A stretch of 64,000 nucleotides of DNA, from positions 1,426,001 through 1,490,000 of the forward strand of contig NZ_JBISCD010000040.1 in NCBI RefSeq assembly GCF_044386045.1, in the 5' to 3' direction. The stretch comes from Thalassobellus sediminis (GTDB lineage: Bacteria > Bacteroidota > Bacteroidia > Flavobacteriales > Flavobacteriaceae). Each line of letters opens with the position of its first letter. The first letter of the stretch is position 1. Positions 1 to 9,456 of the stretch are shown here, one piece after another. Position numbers and translations under genes: made by a program. The notes under the pieces are model-generated. The model saw only the letters and a list, made by a program, of their open reading frames with translations, searched no databases and had not been told where the DNA came from.

Positions 1-139
1 ATTCTTAGAGCCATAAAAACTTTTGAATTCATAATAAAATGTTTTTAGTTAGTAACTTGAAAGATAGTAAAATAAAAATAAATCTCACATAAACCTTTGT
101 ATGAAGTGTCTATTGAAAACAACTATTTTGTGTTAAAAA

Positions 140-3100
140 TCATTCTATATTAATTCTTTTTCCTTCGCTATGACTACTAAACTCTGGAGCATACATACTT
201 TGTATGGTTGTTATGCCATTACTCATATTACCAGCGTTATTTACACGTAAATTGTATTCAAATACATAAACACCTTTTGGTAAATAATCAAAAAAGAAGT
301 TTGTTGAGGCATCTTTAGTCGCTTCATAATATCCTAAGCCATCTTGCCATTTATATTGCGATAAAACATTTACAGGTTCTAAACCAGATGCTCTCATATC
401 TTTCATATGCACAAATTCCATAGCACGATCGCTTCGTAATTCTATTCTAACACGAACCAAATCACCTACTTTTAAATGCGTACTTTTTGTGATTTCAGTT
501 ATTCCTTCACCAGTATCAGTATTCTTTTTAAGGAATAGTTTTTTGCTCAATTTAAGAGGCGTTTCAGAAGATGTTATCTTATCTAAATCTTCAAAATATT
601 GCCAGTATAAACTACCCCATGCAATACCATTTCCTTTTTTTGTTAGGGTAACTTCGGCCATTTCAGGTTTAATTTCTTCAGAATTCCATGCTGTTTTATA
701 ATAACCCGTTCCAGCTTCAATTTTTACGTTTTCAAGTTTTGATGGCGCTATTTGTTGTCCGCCAATAACTACATCAACCATATCGGTTACACTTAGCCAA
801 TCATTTCCTTGAAGCAATAAGGCATAAACAGCTTCGGTTGTTGCTTTGGTAGTTTTCCAACGGTTAGTTTGCTTATTTTTAAGAAGCCATATTTTTAAAT
901 TGTCAATGGTTTTAGTATCGTTTTCAATTTCTGAAAAAGCTTCAATTAAAAGCGCTTGTGTTTCAATAGGTGCTTGATACCAATACAAAGAATTAGTGTT
1001 TGCTTTCCAATACATACCTAATTCTTCGGAAGTAATGCTCGTTTCTTTTAAAGACTTCAATATTTTAGAAGCCGTTTTAGAATCGTTGTTTCTATATGAA
1101 ATTAAAGCCATTAATCCTTTTGAATATAGAGAACGACTCAACCAATATTTTTGAATTTGAGTTTGATAATATGTTATAATGCTTTCAACTTCTTTGGATT
1201 TTTTAATCTCCGGGTAAAAGCTTCGCATGTATAAATAATGTAATTGCGTATGGCTTAAATGGTCTTTGGTTAAATCTGCTTTTGCATTGTATTTTCTAAT
1301 GTCTTTGTATTCTTTTATAAATTGAGCATCTAAATAGTTGATAGCATTTTTTATTATTTTATTATGAGCCTCCTCATTGGCGTTAAGAGTAACACCTAAC
1401 TTATTCAAATGTCCAAAGCCAGTAATAATATGTTGTGTAATGTATCTGTTTTCTCGACCACCATTAAACCAAGCCCAACCTCCTGATGGCATTTGGGTGT
1501 TTTCTAATTTGCGCATGGCAGATTGTAATTCGTTATTCATTTTATTTAAATCGAATAACAAAGCAATGCGTTTTTTTTGTTCAGTTTCACTTTGTGCATC
1601 ACGTAACCAAGGTGTTTCTTGAATTAAGATAGACTTAAGTTCTTCATTTTTTTCAAGATTAGAAGTTAACACATCTTGAGACTTCCATTGATTAAAAACT
1701 TCTTGAATTCTAGGGTTAGAGTTTGCTATATGACTTGCTAAAGCATTGGCATAATATCTACTAAACGTTTGTTCATTACACTCATAAGGATATTCTATTA
1801 AATAAGGAAGCGCCTGTACCGCATACCATGCTGGATTGGAAGTTATTTCTAAAGTCAGTTTGTGGTTTTTAAGTGTTGTTGACGAGCCTGCACTTTTTAG
1901 CTTATCTAAAGAGAATGTTTTTGTTTCGTTAGAGCGAATCCACATAGGCAATGTTTCGGTAACTAACATGCGGTTGCTTAAAACAGGCATAGCGTTTTGT
2001 TCACCATCACTAAAGGTTCCTGATTTAGCTATTATTTTATATTGCACAGCTTGTACGTCATCAGGGATTGATAAATTCCAAGATACTTGGGTATTGCCTT
2101 TGGCATCTACAGTAAATACTTTGTTGTTTTTTGAGTTGCCAAGTTTCGTGTCAACTTCATTTCCAGAAATAGCATCCGTTAGTATTAAAAAGGCTTGTCC
2201 TGTAAGTTCTTTTTCTGTTAAGTTTACAATTTTAGAGCTAATAGTAATATTATCGCCTTCACGTAAAAAACGTGGAGCATTTGGAATAACCATCAATTCT
2301 TTTTGGGTGACTGTGGTTAAAGTTTTAGTAGTGCTTTCTAATGTTTTGGTGTGTGCTAATAATTGCAGTTTCCATTGGGTTAAAGCTTCTGGTGTTGTGA
2401 AGCTGAAACTTACGTTGCCTTCTTCATCTGTTTTTAACTGCGGAAAGAAAAAAGCTGTTTCTTGAAGGTTCTTACGGATTTTGACATTGTCGAAGTTTGG
2501 TTTTTCGGTTATAGAAATTGAATCATTTGGTAATTCCATATCAGAATTAAATTTGTCGTCTAATTCTATTGACTCATTTCTAACCGAAGCCACAGCACCT
2601 GTTAAAGCTCTTTTTTTCTGAGTGCTATATCCAACAACCACAACTTCATCTAAATTAGATTCTTTTTCTTCCACTGCATATTCTCTAAATATGCTCAAAC
2701 GTTTAAATTCATTATTCCCAAAATTAAATCCAAACCAATTCAGCTGGTCATAATTTTGATGTTTATAATATGAGCGAAACCGTTCATTATAAACTCTAAA
2801 ACTACGTGTTCCAAAGCTTTGTCTCGCAGTACTTCTATTATATGAATAATACGTTGGATTGGTAATGGGATTAAAATTCCAAGTATGAGGTTTGAACTGA
2901 TCTAAAGAAACATCATACATACTTGCTAGTAACTCTGCACTAACTCTCTCTCCTTGCGGTCCTTTAATTTTAAAACTCCAAGTTTCATCAGCTCCTGGTT
3001 GTAGCTTGTCTCTAAAAGTGGAGGTTTCAATATCTAAATCAGTTTTAGGATATGGTACAGAAATATTTAAACTACCAGATTTAAAACTATTAAAGGCAGC

Positions 3101-6100
3101 AAAACTATACTGTATAGAAAATCCACCAATATCCTCAGAGGTTATTGGAATTCGAATTGTTTCTTTGCTGTTGTTTAATTGAATAACCTGTGTTTTTATA
3201 ATTTTATGTTGTTTCTCAATAGAAACAGTAACGTTTAAATTGTAGGCTGCCGAGGCTAATGTTATAATAGCTGTATCTCCTCTATTGTAACTAGGTTTAT
3301 TACTTGTAATACTAAATAGTTGATGGTCTGCTAAAGTTTTATCTGTATCACTATAAAGTGTTGTTTTAATTTCATCTTTTACAACTTGCCCGAATTTATC
3401 TTTGCTTTCTAAAGTGATGATGTATTCTCCCGATTGCCATTTTTTAATTTTACCAAGATTAAGTTTGGTTGTGTTTGCTGTATTAAAAGACGCTATAAAA
3501 GCAAGTTTTCCTTTTTTCCAATTATTAGAATTTTGTTCATTGGTATAAGCATCATGCGGAAAAAGGTTTTTAAAAGTTTCTTCAGGAATATTTTGATAAT
3601 CTGGAGCTGGCCAAGGACGCACTCTTAAAACAGAATTTGGAGCTAATAATTTATAAATTTTAATTGTTCCTTTAGCGGGAACAAATTCTCCGTTTAAGTT
3701 TTTTGTATCAATATTTATGACGTGTGTCTTTTTTGTTTTATCTAAACGATTTTCGATTGACATATTTGCCACTAAGGCATGATACCCAACATTAACAATG
3801 GTTGTTGTACTTCGTGTTTCACCATTTAAATCGGTAACATCGGCAGTAATCTCATATTTAAAAATAGGGAGACTACTTTTATCTACACTTTGGTCTGGTT
3901 GCGCTTTAAAAGTAATTTCAAATTCACCTTTTTCGTTTGTAATAGTTTCTCCATGCGTTATTTCTTGAGATTCACTGTTGAAATTTGGACGATACCAATA
4001 ATACCAACGTGGATATTCTACTTTTCGGTGTACACGATACACCACTTTAGCATCGGTAATATTGCTGCCAGCATAAGCCAAAGCATTGCCTTTTATAGTT
4101 ACAGAATCATTTACTTTATAGGTGTCGGTTACTGGATTAAATTTGGTTTCAAACTTTGGACGTTTATATTCTTCAACAGAAAAGTACTGGAGGCTTTCCA
4201 TATCATAACCAGATTCTGTGTCAAATTCAATAGAATATGCACCTGTTAATCCATTGTTTGGTAAAATAAATGCTCCTGAAATTGAGCCGAATTCATTGGT
4301 TGTGAATTTAAGCTCTTTAATGTCTTCTCCATTTACATTATGCAAAATGGCATATACCTTTTCGTTTTCTATAACTTCAGATTTACCATCTTTAGTTTTC
4401 ATAGCAATGGCTTTAAAGTATACGGTTTGTCCAGGTCTGTAAATACTTCTATCAGTAAATAAGAAAGATTTATAATTTACTGTTTCTTGTTCTTGTTTGT
4501 ATTTTCGGTTCACATAGTAATTCCCAAAATATGCTAAGTCGTTTTCGTAGTTAACTTTTGCTTTAAAATTTCTGTAGGAGTTGTTGTTTTTTTCAAATTT
4601 AATAAGCCCTTTTGTATTTGTTGTGTAATTTTTAGTTTGTATGTTTCGGCTATTATTTTTTATAAAACTAAGTTCAACTTTAGCATAAACAATTGGTTTT
4701 CCGTTATTTCTATCTATAACTTGAAAGGTTTTATAGTCTTCATTATCGTTTTCAACGAGTGCTAAATTTGTAACTTGTATAGTGCTAAACGCAAACGTGT
4801 TTTTATCGTTTTCAGGAGCCCCATAAATTAAATAATTGCCGTTGTGTAATTTTGGCAATAAAACTTCAGTTGTATGCGTTTGGTAATCGTTTTCGTTAAG
4901 TAAGTTTGTATCCCATTTGGTTGTTGCTTTTAGCTTCTTAATAAAATCTAATTGTTCTTCTTTTTTATAAATTTTATTAAATGTTTCTAATTCATTTCGA
5001 GTTAGTTTGTAAACTTTAAATTGTAGTTGATCTAAGTTTTTATATCTAATTAACAAACGTGCATCTTGAAGAATTGGAAGATAACTTTCTGTTGTAATTT
5101 GAAGGGTTTGTTGCTCAATACGTTGCTTTAAAACAGCACATTTTTCTGCACCTTTACTTTTTGGGAATTTAGAAATTACGTTGTTGCAAATATCAATAGC
5201 CTCTTTAGCTTTCCAACGGTGTTCTTCCTTTGTTTTTGGCTCGTATTGATTGCTTTGGTTGTAGTATATGGAGGCGATTTCAAAATCGTATAAAGCCGAC
5301 ATATCATATGCTTTATTTAATTCACTAGCTTTTAGTAAAGTTTTAAGTAATATATTTTCTTTATTGTTGAAAGTGGCACGTTGATTTACAAATTTTAAGC
5401 GTTCAATATCAATATCAATAAAAGCGTAAGGTGACGCATCAAATATATGGGCTTTGTATAAGTTTTGGTAAATTTTTAAAGCATGTAGTTGTAGTGATGT
5501 TGAATCTTTTGATTTTATTTTTAAACTTGAAAATGTATGCATGTCACTCAAAAATTCAGCATTATCAATTTTAAACTTATAAGCAGGTTTGGTAATGTTA
5601 GTTTCATTTGTTTTATAAAATTCTAAGGCATTATGGCTTAAAAAATCAAACAATGTTGGTCTGTATATTTTAGAATCCTTTTGAAGTTTTAATATATCAT
5701 CATACTTGTTTAAAGGTTCTAACTGAAGCATTAATCCGTTTTGTAACGAGTTTTGGTAATACACATGAACCTCGTTAAAAAGTGTTTCTAAATCCCAAGT
5801 TCTAAAATCTTCAGAATTTACTTTTTCCAATGTTTTAGTCCTATTATAAAATTTCCATCTGTTTTGGTTAAAGTATTGCCAGTATAAATTGGCAAGTAAG
5901 TTTTCTAAAATGTTTTTTGTTGGAAATGTACTTTTCTTAATTTCAGTTTTAAAATCATTAATAATTTTTAATTGCGCGTCTTCCTCTAAAATTAAGGCGA
6001 ATTTGCTTTTATAAAGCATCGTTTTTATAAGTTGAGGTGCGTTGTTTTCTTTTGTGGCTTGCTTTTCAATAGATTCAACAATTTTTAAAGCCGATTTTGG

Positions 6101-6217
6101 TAAACCTTGTATTTCAAACGCATCAACTTTGCTCCAAAGATTTTTGTAATCATTGGTTTGTGCTTTAGAGAAATTAGAAAAAAGAATAATCATTAATATA
6201 GATAGTGCGTATTTCAT
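140..6217 (-). CDS. Alpha-2-macroglobulin family protein with MG2 and thioester domains
   Basis: A 2025-residue exported protein. Residues 1-19 are a signal peptide ending before AQ. A TPR-like helical N-terminal third is followed by an MG2 domain (about 585-680, 'DRSIYRPGQTVYFKA'), more macroglobulin domains, an A2M domain (about 1251-1296, 'FFFPQLKTDEEGNVSFSF') and the thioester motif CNEQ with Cys at 1480. Family members trap proteases or act in envelope defence; here the role is inferred. There is no lipobox cysteine, so it is probably periplasmic or secreted rather than a lipoprotein. An unusual stretch at about 1188-1212 ('VVVVGYSTQKKRALTG') copies the signature that normally follows the TonB box of SusC/RagA transporters; it lies just before the A2M domain, where family members carry the bait region. 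The gene stands alone and no penicillin-binding protein 1C gene is adjacent. Confidence 0.9.
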   Translation of the reverse strand: MKYALSILMIILFSNFSKAQTNDYKNLWSKVDAFEIQGLPKSALKIVESIEKQATKENNAPQLIKTMLYKSKFALILEEDAQLKIINDFKTEIKKSTFPTKNILENLLANLYWQYFNQNRWKFYNRTKTLEKVNSEDFRTWDLETLFNEVHVYYQNSLQNGLMLQLEPLNKYDDILKLQKDSKIYRPTLFDFLSHNALEFYKTNETNITKPAYKFKIDNAEFLSDMHTFSSLKIKSKDSTSLQLHALKIYQNLYKAHIFDASPYAFIDIDIERLKFVNQRATFNNKENILLKTLLKASELNKAYDMSALYDFEIASIYYNQSNQYEPKTKEEHRWKAKEAIDICNNVISKFPKSKGAEKCAVLKQRIEQQTLQITTESYLPILQDARLLIRYKNLDQLQFKVYKLTRNELETFNKIYKKEEQLDFIKKLKATTKWDTNLLNENDYQTHTTEVLLPKLHNGNYLIYGAPENDKNTFAFSTIQVTNLALVENDNEDYKTFQVIDRNNGKPIVYAKVELSFIKNNSRNIQTKNYTTNTKGLIKFEKNNNSYRNFKAKVNYENDLAYFGNYYVNRKYKQEQETVNYKSFLFTDRSIYRPGQTVYFKAIAMKTKDGKSEVIENEKVYAILHNVNGEDIKELKFTTNEFGSISGAFILPNNGLTGAYSIEFDTESGYDMESLQYFSVEEYKRPKFETKFNPVTDTYKVNDSVTIKGNALAYAGSNITDAKVVYRVHRKVEYPRWYYWYRPNFNSESQEITHGETITNEKGEFEITFKAQPDQSVDKSSLPIFKYEITADVTDLNGETRSTTTIVNVGYHALVANMSIENRLDKTKKTHVINIDTKNLNGEFVPAKGTIKIYKLLAPNSVLRVRPWPAPDYQNIPEETFKNLFPHDAYTNEQNSNNWKKGKLAFIASFNTANTTKLNLGKIKKWQSGEYIITLESKDKFGQVVKDEIKTTLYSDTDKTLADHQLFSITSNKPSYNRGDTAIITLASAAYNLNVTVSIEKQHKIIKTQVIQLNNSKETIRIPITSEDIGGFSIQYSFAAFNSFKSGSLNISVPYPKTDLDIETSTFRDKLQPGADETWSFKIKGPQGERVSAELLASMYDVSLDQFKPHTWNFNPITNPTYYSYNRSTARQSFGTRSFRVYNERFRSYYKHQNYDQLNWFGFNFGNNEFKRLSIFREYAVEEKESNLDEVVVVGYSTQKKRALTGAVASVRNESIELDDKFNSDMELPNDSISITEKPNFDNVKIRKNLQETAFFFPQLKTDEEGNVSFSFTTPEALTQWKLQLLAHTKTLESTTKTLTTVTQKELMVIPNAPRFLREGDNITISSKIVNLTEKELTGQAFLILTDAISGNEVDTKLGNSKNNKVFTVDAKGNTQVSWNLSIPDDVQAVQYKIIAKSGTFSDGEQNAMPVLSNRMLVTETLPMWIRSNETKTFSLDKLKSAGSSTTLKNHKLTLEITSNPAWYAVQALPYLIEYPYECNEQTFSRYYANALASHIANSNPRIQEVFNQWKSQDVLTSNLEKNEELKSILIQETPWLRDAQSETEQKKRIALLFDLNKMNNELQSAMRKLENTQMPSGGWAWFNGGRENRYITQHIITGFGHLNKLGVTLNANEEAHNKIIKNAINYLDAQFIKEYKDIRKYNAKADLTKDHLSHTQLHYLYMRSFYPEIKKSKEVESIITYYQTQIQKYWLSRSLYSKGLMALISYRNNDSKTASKILKSLKETSITSEELGMYWKANTNSLYWYQAPIETQALLIEAFSEIENDTKTIDNLKIWLLKNKQTNRWKTTKATTEAVYALLLQGNDWLSVTDMVDVVIGGQQIAPSKLENVKIEAGTGYYKTAWNSEEIKPEMAEVTLTKKGNGIAWGSLYWQYFEDLDKITSSETPLKLSKKLFLKKNTDTGEGITEITKSTHLKVGDLVRVRIELRSDRAMEFVHMKDMRASGLEPVNVLSQYKWQDGLGYYEATKDASTNFFFDYLPKGVYVFEYNLRVNNAGNMSNGITTIQSMYAPEFSSHSEGKRINIE

Positions 6218-6378
6218 AGCTAAAAGTTTACCTCTAAATTACTTTCAAAAGTTATACCAAAAAACAGAAATGAGTAAAGCGATTGTTTGGTTTAGTGAAG
6301 GTAGGATTTTTATCAATAAAACCGAAGTCAATATTTAAGTGTAAATGTTAAAATAATTTCAGTTTATTACTGAAAGCT

Positions 6379-6386
6379 TATTTTTG
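6379..6386 (+). promoter_or_regulatory. Putative -7 box for the TPR gene
   Basis: TATTTTTG matches the Bacteroidota -7 consensus TAnnTTTG and lies 20 bases before the start codon at 6406. A TTTC at about 6357 is at the right distance to be a weak -33 element. Found by pattern matching only. Confidence 0.45.
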
Positions 6387-6405
6387 TGATACCGACTCAA
6401 TTTCT

Positions 6406-7356
6406 ATGAAAATCTTTTGGTTCTTATTGATTTATCCTGTATTGGCATTTAGCCAAACAAGTTTTGATGATGTAAAAATGCTTTTTAAAAATAATCAATT
6501 TAAAAAAGCAGAAACTTTAATTAGCCAATATCTCAAAACAAACCCTAATAATATAGAAGCCATTGAGCTTTTAGGAGATGCTTACGGACATCAAAAAAAA
6601 TGGAATGAGGCTATTGATTCTTATAAAAAATTAGTAAAAATCAATCCTAAAAGCGCAAATTATCATTACAAGTACGGTGGTGTTTTGGGGATGAAAGCAT
6701 TACAAAATAAACTAAAAGCTGTTGGTTTTATAGGTGATGTAAAAGCATCATTTATTAAAGCTGCCGAGTTAGATCCCAACCATATAGAAACCCGTTGGGC
6801 TTTAGTAGAATTGTACATGCAATTACCCGGAATTATTGGGGGTAGTAAAAGCAAGTCGCTACATTATGCAGAAGAGCTAGAAAACCTTTCAAAAGTCGAT
6901 GGCTATCTAGCAAAAGGCTATATTTATGAGTATGACGACGAACCTGAACAAGCCGAAAAATATTATAAAATGGCAATAAAAGAAGGCGGATCGTTAACCT
7001 GTTTTAATAAGTTAACAAAGCTCTACGAAAAAGAGAAAGCGCCCGAAAAAGCTATTAAAAACATGCAAGAAGCTCAAAAGAAACATAACCGAAATGCTTT
7101 GCATTATCAAATAGGAAAAGTGGCTGCAGAGTATAATGTCGAATTAGAAAAAGGGGAGCAATGTTTAAACACTTATTTAAAAAATTATTCAGAAGCCGAT
7201 GGCGTTCCAAAAGCATGGGCGCATTACCGGTTGGCACAAATTTATATGCATAAAAATAATAAAACAAAAGCCTTAAAGTATATTGATTTAGCGCTTGCCG
7301 AATTGCCAAAAATCAAGATATTCTCTAAACTAAAGACGAAAATTTCAAATCTTTAG
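6406..7356 (+). CDS. Exported tetratricopeptide repeat protein
   Basis: A 316-residue protein with a signal peptide (hydrophobic 'FWFLLIYPVLAFSQ', cleaved near residue 16). At least five TPR-like helical pairs follow, for example 'NNIEAIELLGDAYGHQKKWN' and 'ANYHYKYGGVLGMKALQNK'. TPR proteins are scaffolds; the partner cannot be told from sequence. It runs divergently from the macroglobulin gene across a 188-base gap, so it has its own promoter. No catalytic motif is visible. Its stop codon lies inside the first arm of an interspersed repeat, so that repeat lies directly behind the gene. Assignment as a TPR protein is firm; the function is unknown. Confidence 0.85.
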   Translation: MKIFWFLLIYPVLAFSQTSFDDVKMLFKNNQFKKAETLISQYLKTNPNNIEAIELLGDAYGHQKKWNEAIDSYKKLVKINPKSANYHYKYGGVLGMKALQNKLKAVGFIGDVKASFIKAAELDPNHIETRWALVELYMQLPGIIGGSKSKSLHYAEELENLSKVDGYLAKGYIYEYDDEPEQAEKYYKMAIKEGGSLTCFNKLTKLYEKEKAPEKAIKNMQEAQKKHNRNALHYQIGKVAAEYNVELEKGEQCLNTYLKNYSEADGVPKAWAHYRLAQIYMHKNNKTKALKYIDLALAELPKIKIFSKLKTKISNL

Positions 7357-7481
7357 TATTTGGCCGTTACCTTTCAGGTCGGGCTTTCACTACTCGCTTC
7401 CCGAAAAAAACGGGAGAGCTCAAACAGGTCGTTCAATCCCTAACGCGGGTTTATTTGCTGTTTTCAGTTTTAACTAGCACC
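7353..7481 (+). repeat. Interspersed palindromic repeat, copy 1
   Basis: Starts with TTAGTATTTGGC over the TPR stop codon, runs through GTTACC, GGTCGGGCTTTC, an internal hairpin (CTCGCTTCCCG ... CGGGAGAG) and AATCCCTAACGCGGGT, and ends near TAGCACC. The blocks GTTACC, GGTCGGGCTTTC and CAATCCCTAACGC recur in reverse orientation at about 13191-13273, and the CGCGGGT...TAGCACC end recurs at 14640-14701. Such GC-richer elements are common between flavobacterial genes; their function is not known to me. Confidence 0.75.
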
Positions 7482-7545
7482 ATTTTCTTTTTAATTTATA
7501 GCCAAAATTCAAACATAAAATATTCGTGTATTCGTGGCAAAAAAG

Positions 7546-7553
7546 TATATTTG
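7546..7553 (+). promoter_or_regulatory. Putative -7 box for mpl
   Basis: TATATTTG is an exact TAnnTTTG match, 20 bases before the mpl start codon. The upstream -33 position reads TTCG, one base off TTG. Pattern match only. Confidence 0.5.
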
Positions 7554-7572
7554 AAGTATTCAAAACAATACC

Positions 7573-8928
7573 ATGAACGTACATTTTATAGCTATTGGAG
7601 GTTCTGCCATGCATAATCTAGCCATTGCATTACACAATAAAGGATACCAAGTAACAGGAAGCGACGATACTATTTTTGAACCATCAAAATCTAGATTAGA
7701 TGTCAAAGGACTCTTGCCAGAAACTTTTGGCTGGTATCCAGAAAAAATAACTCAAAATTTAGATGCTATTGTTTTGGGCATGCATGCAAAAGCTGATAAT
7801 CCCGAACTTTTAAAAGCGCAAGCATTAGGGCTTAAAATTTATTCATATCCAGAGTTTCTGTACGAACAGTCAAAACATAAAACTCGTGTGGTTATTGGTG
7901 GAAGTCATGGTAAAACAACTATAACTTCTATGATTCTTCACGTAATGCATTATCACGATCGTGATGTCGATTATATGGTAGGCGCGCAGCTTGAAGGTTT
8001 TGATGTTATGGTAAAACTTACTGACGATAATGATTTCATGGTGCTAGAGGGTGATGAGTATTTAAGTTCGCCAATAGATATGCGACCAAAATTCCATTTA
8101 TACAAACCCAATATTGCTTTGTTAAGTGGTATAGCTTGGGATCATATTAACGTGTTTCCAACCTACGAGAATTATGTAGAGCAGTTTAGCATTTTTGTCG
8201 ATTCTATTGTTAACGGAGGAAGTATTAATTACAACGAAGAAGATCCAGAAGTTAAACGCGTTGTTGAAGCTAGCGAAAATACCATTAGAAAAATAGCTTA
8301 TAAAACTCCAGAATACACCGTTGAAAACGGCGAAACACTTTTAGAAACGCCAGAAGGCGCATTACCTATCGAAGTATTTGGGAAACATAATCTAAACAAT
8401 TTAGCAGGTGCTAAGTGGATTTGCCAACATATGGGCATTGATGAAGACGATTTTTACGAAGCCATTGCTACTTTTAAAGGCGCCAGCAAACGTTTGGAAA
8501 AAATAGCAGAAACTAAAACCAGTGTTGCCTATAAAGATTTTGCACACTCACCAAGTAAAGTAGAAGCTACTACCAAAGCCGTAAAAGAACAATACCAAAA
8601 CAGAACCTTGGTTGCCTGTTTAGAACTACATACTTATAGTAGTTTAAATGCTGAGTTTTTAAAAGAATACAAAGGCGCATTAGATGCTGCCGATGTTGCG
8701 GTAGTGTTTTATTCTCCACACGCGGTTGAAATTAAAAAATTAGAAGAAGTAACACACGATCAAATAGCAAATGCTTTTCAGCGAGACGATTTAATTATTT
8801 ATACCAATCCAGACGATTTTAAAGCCTTTTTATTCTCACAAAATTTTGATAATAAAGCTTTGCTTTTAATGAGTTCAGGTAATTATGGTGGTTTAGATTT
8901 TGATGCGGTTAAGGGACTTATAGAGTAG
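7573..8928 (+). CDS. mpl: UDP-N-acetylmuramate:L-alanyl-gamma-D-glutamyl-meso-diaminopimelate ligase
   Basis: A 451-residue cytoplasmic Mur ligase that joins recycled murein tripeptide to UDP-N-acetylmuramate, bypassing MurC-MurF synthesis steps. The N-terminal Rossmann domain begins 'HFIAIGGSAMHNLA', and the ATP-binding loop is GGSHGKTT at 109-116. The middle domain contains 'VLEGDEYLSSPIDMRPKF' and 'IAWDHINVFPTYENY'; the C-terminal domain contains 'KDFAHSPSKVEATTKAVK', all typical of Mpl rather than MurC. Length agrees with the family. The gene appears monocistronic, with a repeat in front and a convergent VOC gene behind (20-base gap). Its main uncertainty is substrate preference, since MurC and Mpl are close relatives. 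Confidence 0.92.
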   Translation: MNVHFIAIGGSAMHNLAIALHNKGYQVTGSDDTIFEPSKSRLDVKGLLPETFGWYPEKITQNLDAIVLGMHAKADNPELLKAQALGLKIYSYPEFLYEQSKHKTRVVIGGSHGKTTITSMILHVMHYHDRDVDYMVGAQLEGFDVMVKLTDDNDFMVLEGDEYLSSPIDMRPKFHLYKPNIALLSGIAWDHINVFPTYENYVEQFSIFVDSIVNGGSINYNEEDPEVKRVVEASENTIRKIAYKTPEYTVENGETLLETPEGALPIEVFGKHNLNNLAGAKWICQHMGIDEDDFYEAIATFKGASKRLEKIAETKTSVAYKDFAHSPSKVEATTKAVKEQYQNRTLVACLELHTYSSLNAEFLKEYKGALDAADVAVVFYSPHAVEIKKLEEVTHDQIANAFQRDDLIIYTNPDDFKAFLFSQNFDNKALLLMSSGNYGGLDFDAVKGLIE

Positions 8929-8948
8929 TTTATTATTACAATACGACA

Positions 8949-9407
8949 CTAGTTTTCTCCCACACTATTAACTTCAATCCAATATCCATTAGGGTCTTGA
9001 AAGAATACTTGTCTAATACCATCTGCCCTAATACTTATTACGTCAAGGTTTCCAGGCCAATCATAATATTTAATTTGCATCGATTGAAGTTTTTTTATAA
9101 AGGCGTCAAAATTAGATGTTGTTAATGCCATATGCACTGCTTTAGTTACAGTGACTTCACCTTTATAATCTGAGATTAAATGTAATTCTTTACCCTCGCC
9201 TAATGAGAACCATCTTCTACTTGCTTTTTTTGTTTTATTTGTGATTTCTTTGAGGTTTAAAGTGTTTGTATAAAATTCAGCCGATTGATCTAGATTTTTC
9301 ACAGAAAGTGCTACATGATTAAAATTTATAGAAAAATCAGAGTTGATTTGTGCTGATGTTGGGCTGTAAAATTGAATGATAAATATTAATAAAACTATTT
9401 TTTTCAT
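8949..9407 (-). CDS. Exported VOC-fold (glyoxalase-like) protein
   Basis: A 152-residue protein with a signal peptide (residues 1-19, ending 'SPTSAQ') followed by one vicinal-oxygen-chelate domain of two beta-alpha-beta-beta-beta modules. The probable metal ligands are His in 'FNHVALSVKNLDQ', the residue in 'KELHLISDY', His in 'AVHMALTTSN' and Glu in 'NGYWIEVNS'. VOC proteins include glyoxalase I, dioxygenases and antibiotic-binding proteins; which one this is cannot be said. Export to the periplasm is unusual for glyoxalase I, which argues for another role. It is divergent from radC with a 49-base gap that must hold both promoters. Confidence 0.82.
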   Translation of the reverse strand: MKKIVLLIFIIQFYSPTSAQINSDFSINFNHVALSVKNLDQSAEFYTNTLNLKEITNKTKKASRRWFSLGEGKELHLISDYKGEVTVTKAVHMALTTSNFDAFIKKLQSMQIKYYDWPGNLDVISIRADGIRQVFFQDPNGYWIEVNSVGEN

Positions 9408-9421
9408 TGTACAAATTTTTA

Positions 9422-9452
9422 TTGCTTCTGAAAGTTACAATATTTATCTTTA
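9422..9452 (+). promoter_or_regulatory. Putative radC promoter
   Basis: TTG at 9422-9424, a 20-base spacer, then TATCTTTA at 9445-9452 (one mismatch to TAnnTTTG). The start codon follows at 9457, so transcription would begin almost on the ATG and give a leaderless or nearly leaderless message. Pattern match only. Confidence 0.45.
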
Positions 9453-9456
9453 ACAA

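Noticed and set aside
1..139. Possible further gene at the left edge
   Set aside because: The first 139 bases are AT-rich with no open frame of useful length and no recognised motif.
1836..2465. A 209-codon plus-strand open frame opposite the macroglobulin gene
   Set aside because: It lies wholly within the coding region of the large minus-strand gene, shows no recognisable domain and low-complexity composition, so it is an antisense shadow.
6153..6338. A 61-codon plus-strand frame over the macroglobulin start
   Set aside because: It overlaps the start of the macroglobulin gene and its divergent promoter region, has no family resemblance and no promoter of its own.
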